Counted from the first letter of the stretch, positions 1 to 6,458 are shown. The stretch is DNA of 8,036 bases from Archangium sp. (GCA_016793525.1 JAEUJT010000298.1:1-8036); one strand, 5' to 3'. Notes: generated from the letters alone by a model not told the origin. Numbers and translations: made by a program.

Positions 1-186
1 CCCGGAATTGCTCTAGCTGGAACTATAGCCACCATGATTGGATCGGTCGTCGCGTTGGTGCAGTGGATCAAGCCTCCGGCGACCCCTCGCCAGGATGGTT
101 CTGGTTTCGCTCTTGTCGAGGATCTGCCCTCGTCGAAGAGCAGTGTTAAGGTGTCTCGGAATAACTTCAATCCCGACCTCGACTAG
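1..186 (+). CDS. C-terminal end of an unidentified membrane protein (5' end outside window)
   Basis: An uninterrupted reading frame enters from the left edge and stops at TAG 184-186, giving 61 codons. The first 22 residues are hydrophobic (PGIALAGTIATMIGSVVALV, then QWI) and look like one membrane-spanning helix. A polar tail of about 38 residues rich in Pro, Ser, Lys and Asp follows, ending in NPDLD. There is an internal ATG at 34-36 but no ribosome binding site before it, and it would cut into the helix, so I read this as the tail of a longer gene. Codon use is much less GC-biased than in the genes to the right (codons such as ATA, ACT, GGT, AAT), which suggests foreign origin. The family is not recognisable from this fragment. 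Confidence 0.5.
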   Translation, partial: PGIALAGTIATMIGSVVALVQWIKPPATPRQDGSGFALVEDLPSSKSSVKVSRNNFNPDLD

Positions 187-234
187 CGCTCTGGCCGTAG
201 GCTTAGCGATAAATGGCTAATATTAAGTGTTCAG

Positions 235-619
235 CTATGTTAAGTTTTGCTGGTCTGAGGATTCTGTCTGTTCCTCGAATGGCGTCAAAGCAGAAAGCTG
301 ATTCCTTAGCTTGGATAGCGCCGCAATGCTGCGCTCGTTCATCTCTGCGCCGCATGCGGCACCCTTCTCCAACATCCCGATCGCTTCCGACTTCGCGGCC
401 GGCGAGAGGTGCATGTACCGCTGGGTGGTGCTCAGGTTGGCGTGGGTGTCGTCGACCACCGACAAGAGCTCCTTGATGTTCGGCAGTCGCCAGTCGGTCG
501 CGCGGTCGAGGGTCATCGCTTCGCAGGTGCTCAGGGCGCTGAACCAGCTCGAGGCCGTGTTCGCGATGCTCTGCCAAATCAGCCCGGTTCGGCCCGTCGA
601 GCACGCTGTTGGCCGTGTA
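235..619 (-). pseudogene. Broken chimera: DUF1566 (Lcl-like) fragment joined to tyrosine recombinase C-terminus
   Basis: Read leftward, two unrelated protein fragments are joined. The first (about 451-619) has the DUF1566 signature: YTANSVLDG, then RTGLIWQ, a Trp/Cys-containing helix (SSWFSALSTCEAMTL) and the hallmark DWRLPNIKELLSVVD. The second (about 355-447) is the end of a phage-type integrase, HANLSTTQRYMHLSP, including the tyrosine that would be the nucleophile (codon 415-417). The upstream recombinase Arg and His-x-x-Arg boxes are absent, and the DUF1566 domain stops where its second half should begin. The DUF1566 part also needs a frame change: YTANSVLDG and RTGLIWQ are in different frames and become continuous if one C of the CCC run at 593-595 is removed. 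The frame ends at a TAG (235-237 on +). No start codon or ribosome binding site can be assigned. It is clearly non-functional as a recombinase. Confidence 0.7.
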
Positions 620-693
620 CGCCGCACGACCTCGCGGCCTTCGTGCGCGCCCAACGTCGAGACCCACGCGGCGACGGTGTCCATGGGGCACTT

Positions 694-711
694 TTCACGA
701 CCGACCGTGAA
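694..711. promoter_or_regulatory. 18-bp palindrome, possible operator upstream of the 768-1649 gene
   Basis: TTCACG at 694-699 and CGTGAA at 706-711 form a perfect 6-bp inverted repeat around the spacer ACCGAC. It lies 57 bp before the start codon at 768, a plausible operator distance. No T-run follows on either strand, so it does not look like an intrinsic terminator. Nothing identifies a binding protein, and a 6-bp palindrome can arise by chance. Confidence 0.25.
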
Positions 712-753
712 CGGCCAACCGCGTTGTGTATGCTCCCGCCGCTTTCAAACCCC

Positions 754-759
754 AAGGAG
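754..759 (+). promoter_or_regulatory. Ribosome binding site fixing the start at 768
   Basis: AAGGAG lies 8 bases before the ATG at 768. It favours that ATG over the in-frame upstream start at 726, which has no comparable site. Confidence 0.7.
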
Positions 760-767
760 CCGCCTCC

Positions 768-1649
768 ATGTCCGTCACGTCCGTTCGCCGCGCTGTGTCC
801 GCCGCACTCGCCGACAAGAAGGTCACGCTCGCCGAAGCCGAGAAGATGACGGCCATCGCGGGCCGCACGAGCGGCATCTCCGCGGCCGAGCGCAAGGAGC
901 TCGCGAAGGCGCTCTCGTCGACCAAGGCCCGCTTCGAGGCAGGCGCGAAGGAGCACCTCGCGGCGAACGCTGTCTCCGGGTTCGACCAGTCGGGCGCCAA
1001 GGCGCTCGAGCAGGTGATCAACGCGCGCGGGCTCGACGTGCTCTCAGGCCTCAAGACGGTGAAGGAGCCGTACAGCGCCGCGCTCACCGCCGCCGCCGAC
1101 CGTTTCGCGGCGGGTGTCGACAGCGACCAGAGCGGTTCGATGCTCCTCTGGGGCTCGAAGGAATTCACCGTCGGAAAAGAGAAGATCTACGTGCTCTCGG
1201 ACATGACCGACGACGGCGCGGGCGAGGTCGTCGGTTTCTTCAACAAGAAGGGCGAAGAGCTCGCGCGCGTACAGGTGACGCAGAAGGACAGCGGCATGAG
1301 CATGCGCTGGACCCAGCTGAGCGGGAAGGCGAAGACCACGCCCATCGGCACCGCGAGCCAGCACGAAACGACCAAGGTGTCCGCCGCGTTCAAGAAGGAG
1401 CTCGAGGCCTTCGTTGATGCGCAGCGGAACACCGACGAGGGCCTCGGCCCCAACGTCGCCAACAAGACGCTGCCGGCCGACGTGCGCCGCCACGCCGAGT
1501 TCATGGAGCGGATCATCGCCGACGGAATGGCGTCGCAGCGCTTCGAGTACAAGGGCGCCACCTACTACGCGCTGTGGGACGAGAGCTGCGTCTCGACCGT
1601 TCACGTCTACGACGGCAACGGCCAGCGGCTCGTCTCCCTCGTCGACTGA
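768..1649 (+). CDS. Hypothetical protein, 293 aa, helical N-terminus and duplicated C-terminal beta unit
   Basis: I do not recognise a named family. The start is set by AAGGAG 8 bases upstream. No signal peptide or membrane segment is visible, so the protein is probably cytoplasmic. Residues 1-115 look all-helical and Ala/Lys/Glu-rich, with two DKK-V-T-x-x-E / SG-I-S-x-x-E turns that resemble degenerate EF-hand-like helix pairs. DSDQSGS (118-124) resembles half a calcium loop. The second half contains two similar beta-rich units, about 133-168 (KIYVLSD, then VVGFFNKKGEELARV) and about 259-291 (TYYALWD, then TVHVYDGNGQRLVSL), separated by a charged helical stretch. Only one Cys (274) is present. 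It appears to be a single-gene unit: a palindrome and its own ribosome site lie upstream, and its TGA abuts the stop of the convergent carboxylase-like gene. The coding call is firm; the function is unknown. Confidence 0.85.
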   Translation: MSVTSVRRAVSAALADKKVTLAEAEKMTAIAGRTSGISAAERKELAKALSSTKARFEAGAKEHLAANAVSGFDQSGAKALEQVINARGLDVLSGLKTVKEPYSAALTAAADRFAAGVDSDQSGSMLLWGSKEFTVGKEKIYVLSDMTDDGAGEVVGFFNKKGEELARVQVTQKDSGMSMRWTQLSGKAKTTPIGTASQHETTKVSAAFKKELEAFVDAQRNTDEGLGPNVANKTLPADVRRHAEFMERIIADGMASQRFEYKGATYYALWDESCVSTVHVYDGNGQRLVSLVD

Positions 1650-2975
1650 TCACCTCGCGGCGCTGAGCGGCGGGACCGTGGGCGCATCGAGCACCCACGT
1701 CGCGGGGGCGAGCCCGTCGTGCACGTCGAGCAGGTTGATGCGCTCGTCGATCAACCGCGTGGCGGGCCGACCGTTCCACGAGGCGAGCGCGTCGGCGAAC
1801 ACCTCCACGTCGGGCGAAGGCCACGTCGCGCCGATGTGGTGCGCCAGCTGGAGGATCAGATCTGGCTGCACCGCCAGCTCGCGTTCTTGGATCCGCGTCA
1901 GGTACGCGCCGGGCGAGACGTGCCACTCCCTCCCCGTGGAGCGCTGCCGCACGCGGTACGTCACGCTGCCGTTCTTCTCCCGCGTCATCACCCGCCACGA
2001 GAAGCGCATGCCCTGCTCGTGCCACGACACCTCGCCTCCGAAGAGGTGCGTGCGCAGCGGGAGCGCGAGCTGCACCACGGCCCACGCGCCGAGAAAAGCC
2101 AGCACCCAGCGCTTCGCGGCACGCGGATCAGCGCTCGTCGCCGGAGGTGAAAGACGTAGCCACCTCCGCGGCCAGCTGGCGTCGAAGAACACCAGCGCCG
2201 ACAGCGTCATGATGAACGGGAACATCCCGATGGGGAACAGCGCCCACGTCGCCGCGTGGAAGCCCACCACCACCACGTACGCGTACGGGCGCGCGCGCCG
2301 CCACGAGAGGAACAGCGGCACCGTCGAATCGAAGAGAAACCCGCCCCACGACATCAGCAGCGCGGCGTGCGGTAAGCCGAGCCACGGCCCGATGAGCGGC
2401 GCCGACGTGCGCGCCGAGAGCCACAGCTGTAGCGGTACGCCGTGCACCAACCAGTCGCTGTTCAGCTTCGCCAGCCCCGCGAACACGTAGACGATGCCGA
2501 CTTGAAAGCGCAGCAGCGCCGTGCACCACGCGGGGAGAACCTCGCTCCGCAGCGACGGGCGCAGCCACGCGTCGACCGACCAGAGCCGGTGCAGCGGCAT
2601 CACCGACGCCAGCAGCAGCAGCAGGCTCACCAGGTAGTAGTGGTTGAGGTAGTTCGCGACGTCGAGCAGCTGCAGCCAGGTGAAGCACACGAAGAGCAGC
2701 AGCACGCTGAGCCGGTACAGCAGGCCGATGCCCACCAGCACGCCGAGCACGACCAGCGCCGAGAAGAGCGCGTACACGCCCGCCGTTCCTGGGTGCGGCA
2801 CCCAACCGAAGCCCCAATATGAAAATCGGAACCGCGTCTCGAACAGCGGGGGAATCCACCCGTTCACGATGAAGCGCAGCGCGGAGACCGACACCAGCCC
2901 GCCGAGCACCACGCGAAAAACCGCCAGCGCCGCCGCGTCGAGCTCCGAGAAGAGCCAGCGCTCGAGGCGCGCCAT
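1650..2975 (-). CDS. HTTM / vitamin K-dependent gamma-carboxylase-like membrane protein
   Basis: The protein has 441 residues and about seven or eight hydrophobic segments (roughly 15-35, 65-100, 108-127, 152-168, 204-222, 231-248, 250-264, 290-306), followed by a soluble C-terminal part (310-441). The family's known reaction is oxidation of reduced vitamin K coupled to Glu carboxylation. From memory of human GGCX, three stretches match: H129 in LHRLWSVD (GGCX HYWSVDG, H160 region); K170 in AGLAKLNSDW (GGCX GVKKLDADW, catalytic K218); and FHAATWALFPIGMF (237-252 region). The C-terminal part also matches: FSWRVM (325-330) falls on the GGCX Glu-binding YSWDMM segment, then TGREWHVSPG and PDLILQLAHH. 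The start is inferred from the typical MARLERWLF opening. GAGGTG directly abuts the ATG, which is unusually close, so a start further upstream (for example GTG at 3014) is possible. It is divergent from the TonB receptor gene. Family call is firm; actual carboxylase activity is unproven. Confidence 0.9.
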   Translation of the reverse strand: MARLERWLFSELDAAALAVFRVVLGGLVSVSALRFIVNGWIPPLFETRFRFSYWGFGWVPHPGTAGVYALFSALVVLGVLVGIGLLYRLSVLLLFVCFTWLQLLDVANYLNHYYLVSLLLLLASVMPLHRLWSVDAWLRPSLRSEVLPAWCTALLRFQVGIVYVFAGLAKLNSDWLVHGVPLQLWLSARTSAPLIGPWLGLPHAALLMSWGGFLFDSTVPLFLSWRRARPYAYVVVVGFHAATWALFPIGMFPFIMTLSALVFFDASWPRRWLRLSPPATSADPRAAKRWVLAFLGAWAVVQLALPLRTHLFGGEVSWHEQGMRFSWRVMTREKNGSVTYRVRQRSTGREWHVSPGAYLTRIQERELAVQPDLILQLAHHIGATWPSPDVEVFADALASWNGRPATRLIDERINLLDVHDGLAPATWVLDAPTVPPLSAAR

Positions 2976-3033
2976 CACCTCGCCGCCGCGGCGCAATGTG
3001 CTTGACCCACTCACGGCTGCGTGTTTCTGCATC

Positions 3034-3048
3034 TGATTCGCAATTTCA
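3034..3048 (-). promoter_or_regulatory. Possible iron-box-like operator, related to the site at 6429-6443
   Basis: On the minus strand this reads TGAAATTGCGAATCA. It matches TGATATTGACAATCA at 6429-6443 in 12 of 15 positions, and 9 of 14 half-site positions of the 7-1-7 Fur pattern TGATAAT-n-ATTATCA. Alone it would be weak. Its position in the other divergent gap of the same locus, inside the AT-rich island, is the main support. Confidence 0.4.
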
Positions 3049-3083
3049 ACAACCGACCTACTCCAGGTCGGGCGCGGTCCTCC

Positions 3084-3088
3084 AGGAG
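3084..3088 (+). promoter_or_regulatory. Ribosome binding site fixing a GTG start at 3096
   Basis: AGGAG with 7 bases to GTG 3096-3098. Starting here places the signal peptide at the very N-terminus, whereas the upstream in-frame ATG at 3021 would add 25 implausible residues in front of it. Confidence 0.75.
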
Positions 3089-3095
3089 TCACGCG

Positions 3096-5291
3096 GTGAG
3101 AGCTCTCGGCGCACGCAGGTCCATTGCGCTGGCGCTCCTCTTGTCCGTGCGCGTGCTGGCGCAGCAGGTGGATCCGCTCGATGCAGGCGTCGAGGAGCCG
3201 ACGCTCACTCCGCGGGAGACGGTCGTCGTCGGCACCCCGGAGTGGCGCACAGCGGGCTCGGCGCACACCATCGGCGGCGCGCGGCTCAAGCGCTTCGAGC
3301 TCGATGACGCGCACGCGGTGTTGCAGGCGGTGCCGGGCGTTTCAGTGCGCGGCGAAGACGGCTTCGGGCTGAGACCGAACATCGGGCTTCGTGGCGCGAA
3401 CCCCGATCGCAGCAAGAAGGTGACGCTGCTCGAAGATGGCGTGCTCTTCGGGCCCGCACCGTACTCCGCGCCGGCCGCGTACTACTTCCCGCTGATGACG
3501 CGCATGGAGGCGGTGCGCGTGGTGAAGGGCCCCTCGGCCATCGTCTACGGGCCGCAGACGGTCGGCGGCGCCATCGACTTCGTCACCCGCGACTTCGGCC
3601 CGGGCGTGTCGGCGAGCTTCGACGGCGCGCTCGGCCAGTACCTCACCGGCAAGGCGCACGGCGTGTTCAGCGCGGCGAACGAGACATCGGGCTTCCTCCT
3701 CGAGGGCGTGCACCTGCGCAGCGACGGCTTCAAGGTGCTCGACACCGTCGGCGGGAGCACCGGCTTCGAGCGCACGGAGTGGATGGTGAAGGGCCGCCAC
3801 CGCCTCGACACCGGCGCGCTCCACCACACGCTCCAGCTCAAGCTCGGGTTCTCCTCGGAGCGCTCGAACGAGACGTACCTCGGGCTCTCCGACGCCGACT
3901 TTCGCGCCTCGCCGCTGCGCCGCTACGTCTCGAGCGAGCTCGACCTCATGCAGTGGCACCGCACCCAGCTCGTGCTCAGCTACCGCCTCGAGGCCCCGAC
4001 GTGGACGCTCACCACCACCGCGTACCGCAACGACTTTCACCGCGCCTGGCGCAAGCTAAACCGCTTCGGTGACACGGCCGTGGCCGACGTGCTGGCCAAC
4101 CCCGACACCCCGCGAAACGCGCTGTACCTGAGCGTGCTGCGCGGAGAGGCCGACTCCACCACCGCCGGCGACTCGCTCTTCGTCGGGCCGAACCAGCGCG
4201 ACTTCGTGTCGCAAGGCGTGGAGTCGGTGTTCCGCACCACGGCGCAGACCGGGCCGGTGACGCACGCCCTCGAGGGGAAGGCGCGGTACCACTTCGACTC
4301 CATCGCCCGGCTGCACACCGAAGACGAGCTCTTCATGCGCGAGGGGCGGCTCCAGCCGGCGGGCGAGGCCACCGACGTGTTGATCCACAACTACGACTTC
4401 ACCCACGCCGTCGCGTTGAGCGCCACCGACGCGATGAGCTGGGGCGCGCTCACGCTCACCCCGGGCGTGCGCGTGGAGCTGATCAGCTCGGCCTCGAACG
4501 ACTTTCTCGCCGAGACGCGCGCGCGCGGATCCGCCAGCGTGGTGCTCCCCGGCATCGGCGCGCACTTCGCCGTGACCGAGCGGCTCGGCGTGTTGGCGGG
4601 GGCGTACCGAGGGTTCTCTCCGCCGGCGCCCGGGCAGCCCTCGTCGACGCTGCCCGAGCTCTCGCTCAACGCAGAGGGTGGCGCGCGCTGGACCCGCCGC
4701 GGAGAGCGCCTCGAGGCCATCGCCTTCTTCAACGACTACGCGAACCTCACCGACATCTGCACCTTCTCGAACGGCTGCGTGGGCACGAACCTCGACCGCC
4801 AGTTCAGCGCCGGCCGCGCCAACATCTACGGGCTCGAGGTGTTCGGCGAGAAGCGCCTGAAGCTCGGCGAGGCGGCGCTCCCGCTGTCGCTCGCGTACAC
4901 GTTCACCGGCTCGCGCATGCTGCAGCAGTTCCGCTCCGAAGATCCGGTGTTCGGCAACGTGCAGCCCGGAGATGAGCTGCCCTACGTGCCCCGCCACCAG
5001 CTCAACGCCGCGGCGGGGGTCGACTGGAACCGTCTCAGCGTGCACGCCCAGCTCTTCTTCATCGACCGCATGCGCGAGCAAGCGGGGCAGGGCGCCTTCA
5101 TCGAAGGGCTCACCACCGACGTGCAGGTCGTTGTCGACGCGCACCTCGCCGTGAAGCTCACCGAGTGGGCGCAGGTGTACTTCGACGCGCGCAACCTCTT
5201 CGACGGCCACTTCATCGTCGGGCGGAAGCCCTTCGGCGCACGGCCCAACGCCCCGCGCACGCTCCTCGGCGGCGTGAAGCTGACGTACTAA
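3096..5291 (+). CDS. TonB-dependent outer-membrane receptor, FecA-like
   Basis: The protein has 731 residues and starts at GTG. A signal peptide (1 to about 23, RRSIALALLLSVRVLAQQ) is followed by a short linker and a likely TonB box, ETVVVGT (41-47). The plug domain runs from about 55 to 170 with family-typical VPGVSVR, GFGLRPNIGLRG, DRSKKVTLLEDGVLFGPAPY, and VKGPSAIVYGP (143-153) leading into VGGAI. The remainder is a beta-barrel ending in LGGVKLTY with a terminal aromatic residue, as expected for barrel insertion. These plug motifs are closest, from memory, to FecA-type ferric dicitrate receptors. Unlike E. coli FecA, there is no N-terminal signalling domain, so direct control of an ECF sigma factor is unlikely. 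C555 and C561 probably form an extracellular loop disulfide, also seen in FecA-like relatives. The ligand is not determinable; an iron chelate is most likely, though other metals are possible. The stop overlaps the convergent imelysin gene by four bases. Confidence 0.93.
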   Translation: MRALGARRSIALALLLSVRVLAQQVDPLDAGVEEPTLTPRETVVVGTPEWRTAGSAHTIGGARLKRFELDDAHAVLQAVPGVSVRGEDGFGLRPNIGLRGANPDRSKKVTLLEDGVLFGPAPYSAPAAYYFPLMTRMEAVRVVKGPSAIVYGPQTVGGAIDFVTRDFGPGVSASFDGALGQYLTGKAHGVFSAANETSGFLLEGVHLRSDGFKVLDTVGGSTGFERTEWMVKGRHRLDTGALHHTLQLKLGFSSERSNETYLGLSDADFRASPLRRYVSSELDLMQWHRTQLVLSYRLEAPTWTLTTTAYRNDFHRAWRKLNRFGDTAVADVLANPDTPRNALYLSVLRGEADSTTAGDSLFVGPNQRDFVSQGVESVFRTTAQTGPVTHALEGKARYHFDSIARLHTEDELFMREGRLQPAGEATDVLIHNYDFTHAVALSATDAMSWGALTLTPGVRVELISSASNDFLAETRARGSASVVLPGIGAHFAVTERLGVLAGAYRGFSPPAPGQPSSTLPELSLNAEGGARWTRRGERLEAIAFFNDYANLTDICTFSNGCVGTNLDRQFSAGRANIYGLEVFGEKRLKLGEAALPLSLAYTFTGSRMLQQFRSEDPVFGNVQPGDELPYVPRHQLNAAAGVDWNRLSVHAQLFFIDRMREQAGQGAFIEGLTTDVQVVVDAHLAVKLTEWAQVYFDARNLFDGHFIVGRKPFGARPNAPRTLLGGVKLTY

Positions 5292-6418
5292 TCGTTGTCG
5301 CCTTCGAGGCTCGTCGGCAGCTCGAGGTCGAGCACGGTGATGAACTCGCTCTTCAGCAGATCCGTCACCGCCTTCACGTCGTCGTAGAGCCCGCGCGCGG
5401 TGGGCGAGCTCAACGCTTCGTGCAGCGGAGGCGCCGCATCGAACGACGTCTGCGCGGTCTCGAGGCGCTCCTTCAGCCGGCCCTCGAGCGAGGTCGCGCC
5501 CGCGGCGATGAGCAGGTCATCGAAGGCTGATCCGCTGTAGCCCGGCCCGCAGCCCTGCACGATCTTGCGGAAGCCGATGAGGTTCGCCCGCAGCGCCTGA
5601 GTGTCGTGGCGCGCGTTGGGGAGCTCGAGGGCCTCGAGGCAGGGCGGGGTCGCGCAGCTGGCTTTCGCCAGCCCCAGCGGCCCCGCGAGCTTCGCGTCTT
5701 TCGTCTGTTTGTCGAAGTAGAAGAGCGCGTCGCTCACCGCGTTGAGCGCCGACTGCTGCGTCATGAAGTACCGGTTGCCGGTGCCCGGCTCCGCGAGCGC
5801 CTGGGTGAAGCCGTTGCGCCAGAGGTCGACCAGCGCGTGGGTCTGGGCCTTCACGTCGAGCGCCGCCGCCCGCGCGTAAGCCAACCGCCGCGCCGCCAGC
5901 TCGTCTGCGCTCAGCGCCGCCCACGAGCCCGAGCTCACGATGCTCGACGACGCCGGGCACGCCGTCTGGGTGTCGGCGGAGAACAGCAGGTACTCCAGCG
6001 CCGCGAGGGTGCGCCGGTTGACCAGCTGCCGGCTCAGGTCGCCCTCGTAGCTCTTCGCCACCAGCGCCTCCTCGAGCACGCAGCGGGTGGTGAGCGGCCA
6101 GGCGTACACCGCGTCGCGCAGCCCCTTTCCTCCCGGAGACATCGCGCTCGCGGCGGGCCCGACCTGCATCAGCTCGAGCACCTCCCACTGGGTCATCGCC
6201 TCCCGCCACGCCGCCCGCGCCGCGTCGCCGTCGGATCCACCCACCGCCACCACCAGCTGATCAGCCTTCGCCTCGAAGGCCTCGAGCTCGCTCTGCAGGC
6301 ACGACGCGGTGGCCCTCAGCATCGCCGCGCGCGCTTCGGTATTGGCGGCCGGAGGCGGCTGGGTCACCGGGCACGCCGCCAACGGGAAAACAGCGAGCAG
6401 AAGGGCCAGGCGGATCAT
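5288..6418 (-). CDS. Imelysin-family (M75-like) metal-uptake lipoprotein
   Basis: The protein has 376 residues. It begins with a lipoprotein signal peptide ending in the lipobox LAAC, so C16 would be lipidated and the protein anchored in the envelope, probably at the outer membrane. Family features in order are a Trp-containing helix (WREAMTQWEVLELMQ, 71-85), YAWPL (105-109) with R112 and C113, RTLAALEYLLF (136-146), a conserved NAVSDALFYFD stretch (226-236), and the characteristic C-terminus LKSEFITVLDLELP ending in EGDND. Imelysins are helical proteins linked to iron acquisition (IrpA, EfeO relatives). The classical G-x-H-x-x-E motif appears here as TLAALE: the Glu (E142) is kept but the His is Ala. 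C40, C113, C154, C255, C260 and C290 could form disulfides. The start at 6418 places the signal peptide at the N-terminus, but no clear ribosome binding site precedes it. The gene is divergent from the DUF4920 gene and convergent with the TonB receptor. Confidence 0.9.
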   Translation of the reverse strand: MIRLALLLAVFPLAACPVTQPPPAANTEARAAMLRATASCLQSELEAFEAKADQLVVAVGGSDGDAARAAWREAMTQWEVLELMQVGPAASAMSPGGKGLRDAVYAWPLTTRCVLEEALVAKSYEGDLSRQLVNRRTLAALEYLLFSADTQTACPASSSIVSSGSWAALSADELAARRLAYARAAALDVKAQTHALVDLWRNGFTQALAEPGTGNRYFMTQQSALNAVSDALFYFDKQTKDAKLAGPLGLAKASCATPPCLEALELPNARHDTQALRANLIGFRKIVQGCGPGYSGSAFDDLLIAAGATSLEGRLKERLETAQTSFDAAPPLHEALSSPTARGLYDDVKAVTDLLKSEFITVLDLELPTSLEGDND

Positions 6419-6429
6419 GTGTTTCTGGT

Positions 6430-6448
6430 GATATTGACAATCACTCTC
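6430..6448 (+). promoter_or_regulatory. Probable Fur box in the 54-bp imelysin/DUF4920 divergent gap
   Basis: GATATTGACAATCACTCTC matches the classical 19-bp Fur box GATAATGATAATCATTATC at 15 of 19 positions (counted by eye). The core TGATATTGACAATCA (6429-6443) fits the 7-1-7 pattern at 11 of 14. It lies 11 bases from the imelysin start and 24 bases from the DUF4920 start, so a bound repressor could block both promoters. A TTGACA hexamer (6434-6439) is embedded in it. The neighbouring genes are of iron-uptake type, which supports the call. Confidence 0.65.
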
Positions 6449-6458
6449 AAAATCAAAT

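Larger units (their letters stand above)
2976..3095. promoter_or_regulatory. Shared divergent promoter region of the HTTM gene and the TonB receptor gene
   Basis: These 120 bases separate two divergent start codons and must hold both promoters. An AT-rich island at about 3021-3053 stands out from the GC-rich surroundings. I could not find a convincing -35/-10 pair for either direction. TTGACC at 3002-3007 is the best -35-like element for the rightward gene but lacks a good -10 partner. Confidence 0.55.

Noticed and set aside
187..234. Possible integron attC site or terminator in the AT-rich gap
   Set aside because: One GTTAAGT core-like heptamer is present nearby (238-244 region), but no partner RYYYAAC core exists. 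The only hairpin (TTAGC/GCTAA, 203-220) has 5-bp arms and no T-run.
311..1417. Long plus-strand frame spanning the pseudogene and the first part of the 293-aa gene
   Set aside because: It is Arg-rich and low complexity past 760, and it conflicts with the well-supported ribosome site and frame at 768.
2128..2859. Second minus-strand frame within the HTTM gene
   Set aside because: It is Arg/Ala-rich without membrane segments, whereas the chosen frame has the full carboxylase-like pattern.
4056..5210. Long open frame on the minus strand inside the TonB receptor gene
   Set aside because: Its translation is Arg/Val/Glu/Ala-biased with no motif, while the plus strand has clear receptor motifs. 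It is a high-GC shadow.
6428..6456. Leftward sigma-70-like promoter (TTGATT, 17 bp, TATCAC) for imelysin
   Set aside because: Both hexamers match at only 4 of 6 positions, and the start codon would lie just 9 bases after the -10. The overlap with the Fur box is attractive, but the promoter itself is not supportable.
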